A DNA stretch of 64,000 nucleotides, taken from positions 3,348,001 to 3,412,000 of the forward strand of contig OZ059897.1 in assembly GCA_964057225.1 (NCBI GenBank), in the 5' to 3' direction. The notes beneath the pieces are model-generated. The model did no database searches. It had not been told where the DNA came from and saw only the letters and a program-made list of their open reading frames with translations. A program made the position numbers and the translations under genes. Positions 63,413-64,000 of the stretch are shown in pieces (positions within the stretch are counted from its first letter, which is position 1; each line of letters starts with the position of its first letter). The DNA comes from Auanema rhodensis (Eukaryota > Nematoda > Chromadorea > Rhabditida > Rhabditidae).

Positions 63413-64000
63413 CTCGATTTTCACCCTGAAGAATTATTTTTTTCGTTGAATAACATTGTCCATCGTCTTCGCCTTGAAAGAAGGAATCTAAAAACATCTA
63501 CTTTTTGTGAAATTATTTAGAAATTTTTCGGGAAAATTTTTGTCAAAATGTTTTTGGAAGCAATGTTGAGTGTACATGGGAACTCAACATACACTAATGC
63601 ATTATTTTTCAAACGATCATAACTTATTTTTGTATAGAGCGTTTCTCAATGTAGTATAGTGCATTCGATGCGGATTTTTCAGCTGCGTCGATCTGTGTTA
63701 TCCGATTTGAGCTAGCTTGAAAATGTACCGAGATATCAACTGATATATGTTCACACTTATATCCTCGATTTTCACCCTGAAGAATTTATTTTTTCGTTGA
63801 ATAACATTGTCCATCGTCTTCGCCTTGAAAGAAGGAATCTAAAAACATCTACTTTTTGTGAAATTATTTAGAAATTTTTCGGAAAAATTTTTGTCAAAAT
63901 GTTTTTGGAAGCAATGTTGAGTGTACATGGGAACTCAGCATACACTAATGCATTATTTTTCAAACGATAATAACTAATTTTTGTATAGAGCGTTTCTTAA

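Larger units (their letters stand above)
1..64000 (+). repeat. Continuous satellite DNA array, 351-352 bp monomer, about 183 copies
   Basis: Every part of the window is a copy of one 351-352 bp monomer, always in the same orientation. Landmarks such as GAAGCAATGTTG, TAATGCATTA and GAGATATCAAC recur once per period from end to end. The 1-bp length difference comes from a run of five or six As at consensus 16-21. Nine copies lack 48 bp. A counted reference copy has 112 G+C in 352 bp (31.8%). Differences between copies are mostly single-base and linked into subtypes, with clear multi-monomer higher-order repeats. No unique DNA or transposon interrupts the array, and both window ends fall inside a monomer. 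Copy number is estimated from total length plus the missing 9 x 48 bp, divided by about 351.4. The family is unknown to me. Eukaryotic heterochromatin is the only reasonable setting; centromere versus pericentromere cannot be decided here. Confidence 0.98.
61725..64000 (+). repeat. 5-mer version F-C(del)-B'-C-B (1,709 bp) and partial next unit
   Basis: Repeats the previous unit but lacks the extra B with CACGCTGAAG, so the next F copy starts 1,709 bp on, at 63,434, rather than 2,061. The last C monomer starts near 63,786 and is cut by the window end at consensus position 217. It has a private TTTCGGAAAAA near 63,880. Confidence 0.85.

Noticed and set aside
1-64000. CRISPR array
   Set aside because: Repeat units are 351 bp with no short direct repeat alternating with unique spacers, and there are no cas genes.
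1-64000. Known satellites of similar unit size (Drosophila 1.688 family of about 359 bp, Tribolium TCAST of about 360 bp, primate alpha satellite dimers)
   Set aside because: Unit length is close, but I could not recognise their characteristic sequence stretches here, and alpha satellite has a 171-bp sub-period that this monomer lacks. This is a judgement from memory, not a search.
1-64000. Transposable element or viral insertion
   Set aside because: No stretch departs from the monomer sequence for more than a few bases, apart from the 48-bp deletions.

Overview
The whole 64 kb window is one uninterrupted, head-to-tail tandem array of an AT-rich satellite (about 32% GC). The monomer is 351-352 bp and I estimate about 183 copies. 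Nine copies are 303-304 bp because they share one 48-bp deletion. I see no protein-coding gene, RNA gene, transposon, inverted monomer or unique sequence. The window opens and closes inside a monomer (consensus positions 95 and 217), so the array continues past both ends. Such an array points to a eukaryote, from a centromeric, pericentromeric or other heterochromatic block. An arthropod would fit the monomer length and composition, but I do not recognise the family and cannot name the species.

Numbering: consensus position 1 is the A of the ATGATTTTTT stretch that follows CACCCTGAAGAA. Monomer starts below use this phase. Subtypes, told apart by linked differences in positions 1-100: A = five As after CGTTG, CTTCGTCATG, CAGAAAATTTTC (A' also has ATATAC for ATCTAC); B = six As, CTTTGCCTTG, TTAGAAATTTTTC; C = GAATTTATT, CGTTGAATAAC, CTTGAAAGAAGG; D = TTGGTTG, CTTCGTCTTG or CTTTGTCTTG; E = CGTTGAATAAC, CATCATCTTCGTCTTGAG; F = GAATTATTT, preceded by GATATAAGT; B' = CGATG in place of CGTTG. 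The right half varies partly independently of the left, so many monomers are mosaics.

Layout: 1-7,285 is a mosaic in which 1,313-4,474 recurs in shortened form at 5,530-7,988. 7,286-9,393 is an A'BA' trimer twice. 9,394-11,503 is a CBB trimer twice. 11,504-13,258 has no clear local repeat. 13,259-15,368 is another CBB trimer twice. 16,072-22,397 is a 9-mer of 3,163 bp twice, plus a partial third. A 6-mer of 2,109 bp lies at 25,209-27,317 and again at 32,192-34,300. A 3.7-kb segment at 28,372-32,108 recurs at 35,004-38,740. 38,824-42,337 is complex, with a partial 5-mer. 42,338-47,766 repeats with a 2,714-bp spacing and carries paired deletion monomers. 50,310-55,229 is a 7-mer of 2,460 bp twice, continuing to about 57.5 kb. 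57.5-64.0 kb is an F-bearing zone with repeats spaced 1,006, 2,061 and 1,709 bp apart.

There are no genes to work together. What can be read is the recombination history (unequal exchange and conversion-like reshuffling) and structural signals in the monomer: clustered short dyads, phased A/T tracts and a possible RNA hairpin. These fit a role in chromatin or centromere organisation, but that role is inferred. Copy coordinates were obtained by reading and matching private variants, so block edges are uncertain by up to about one monomer.
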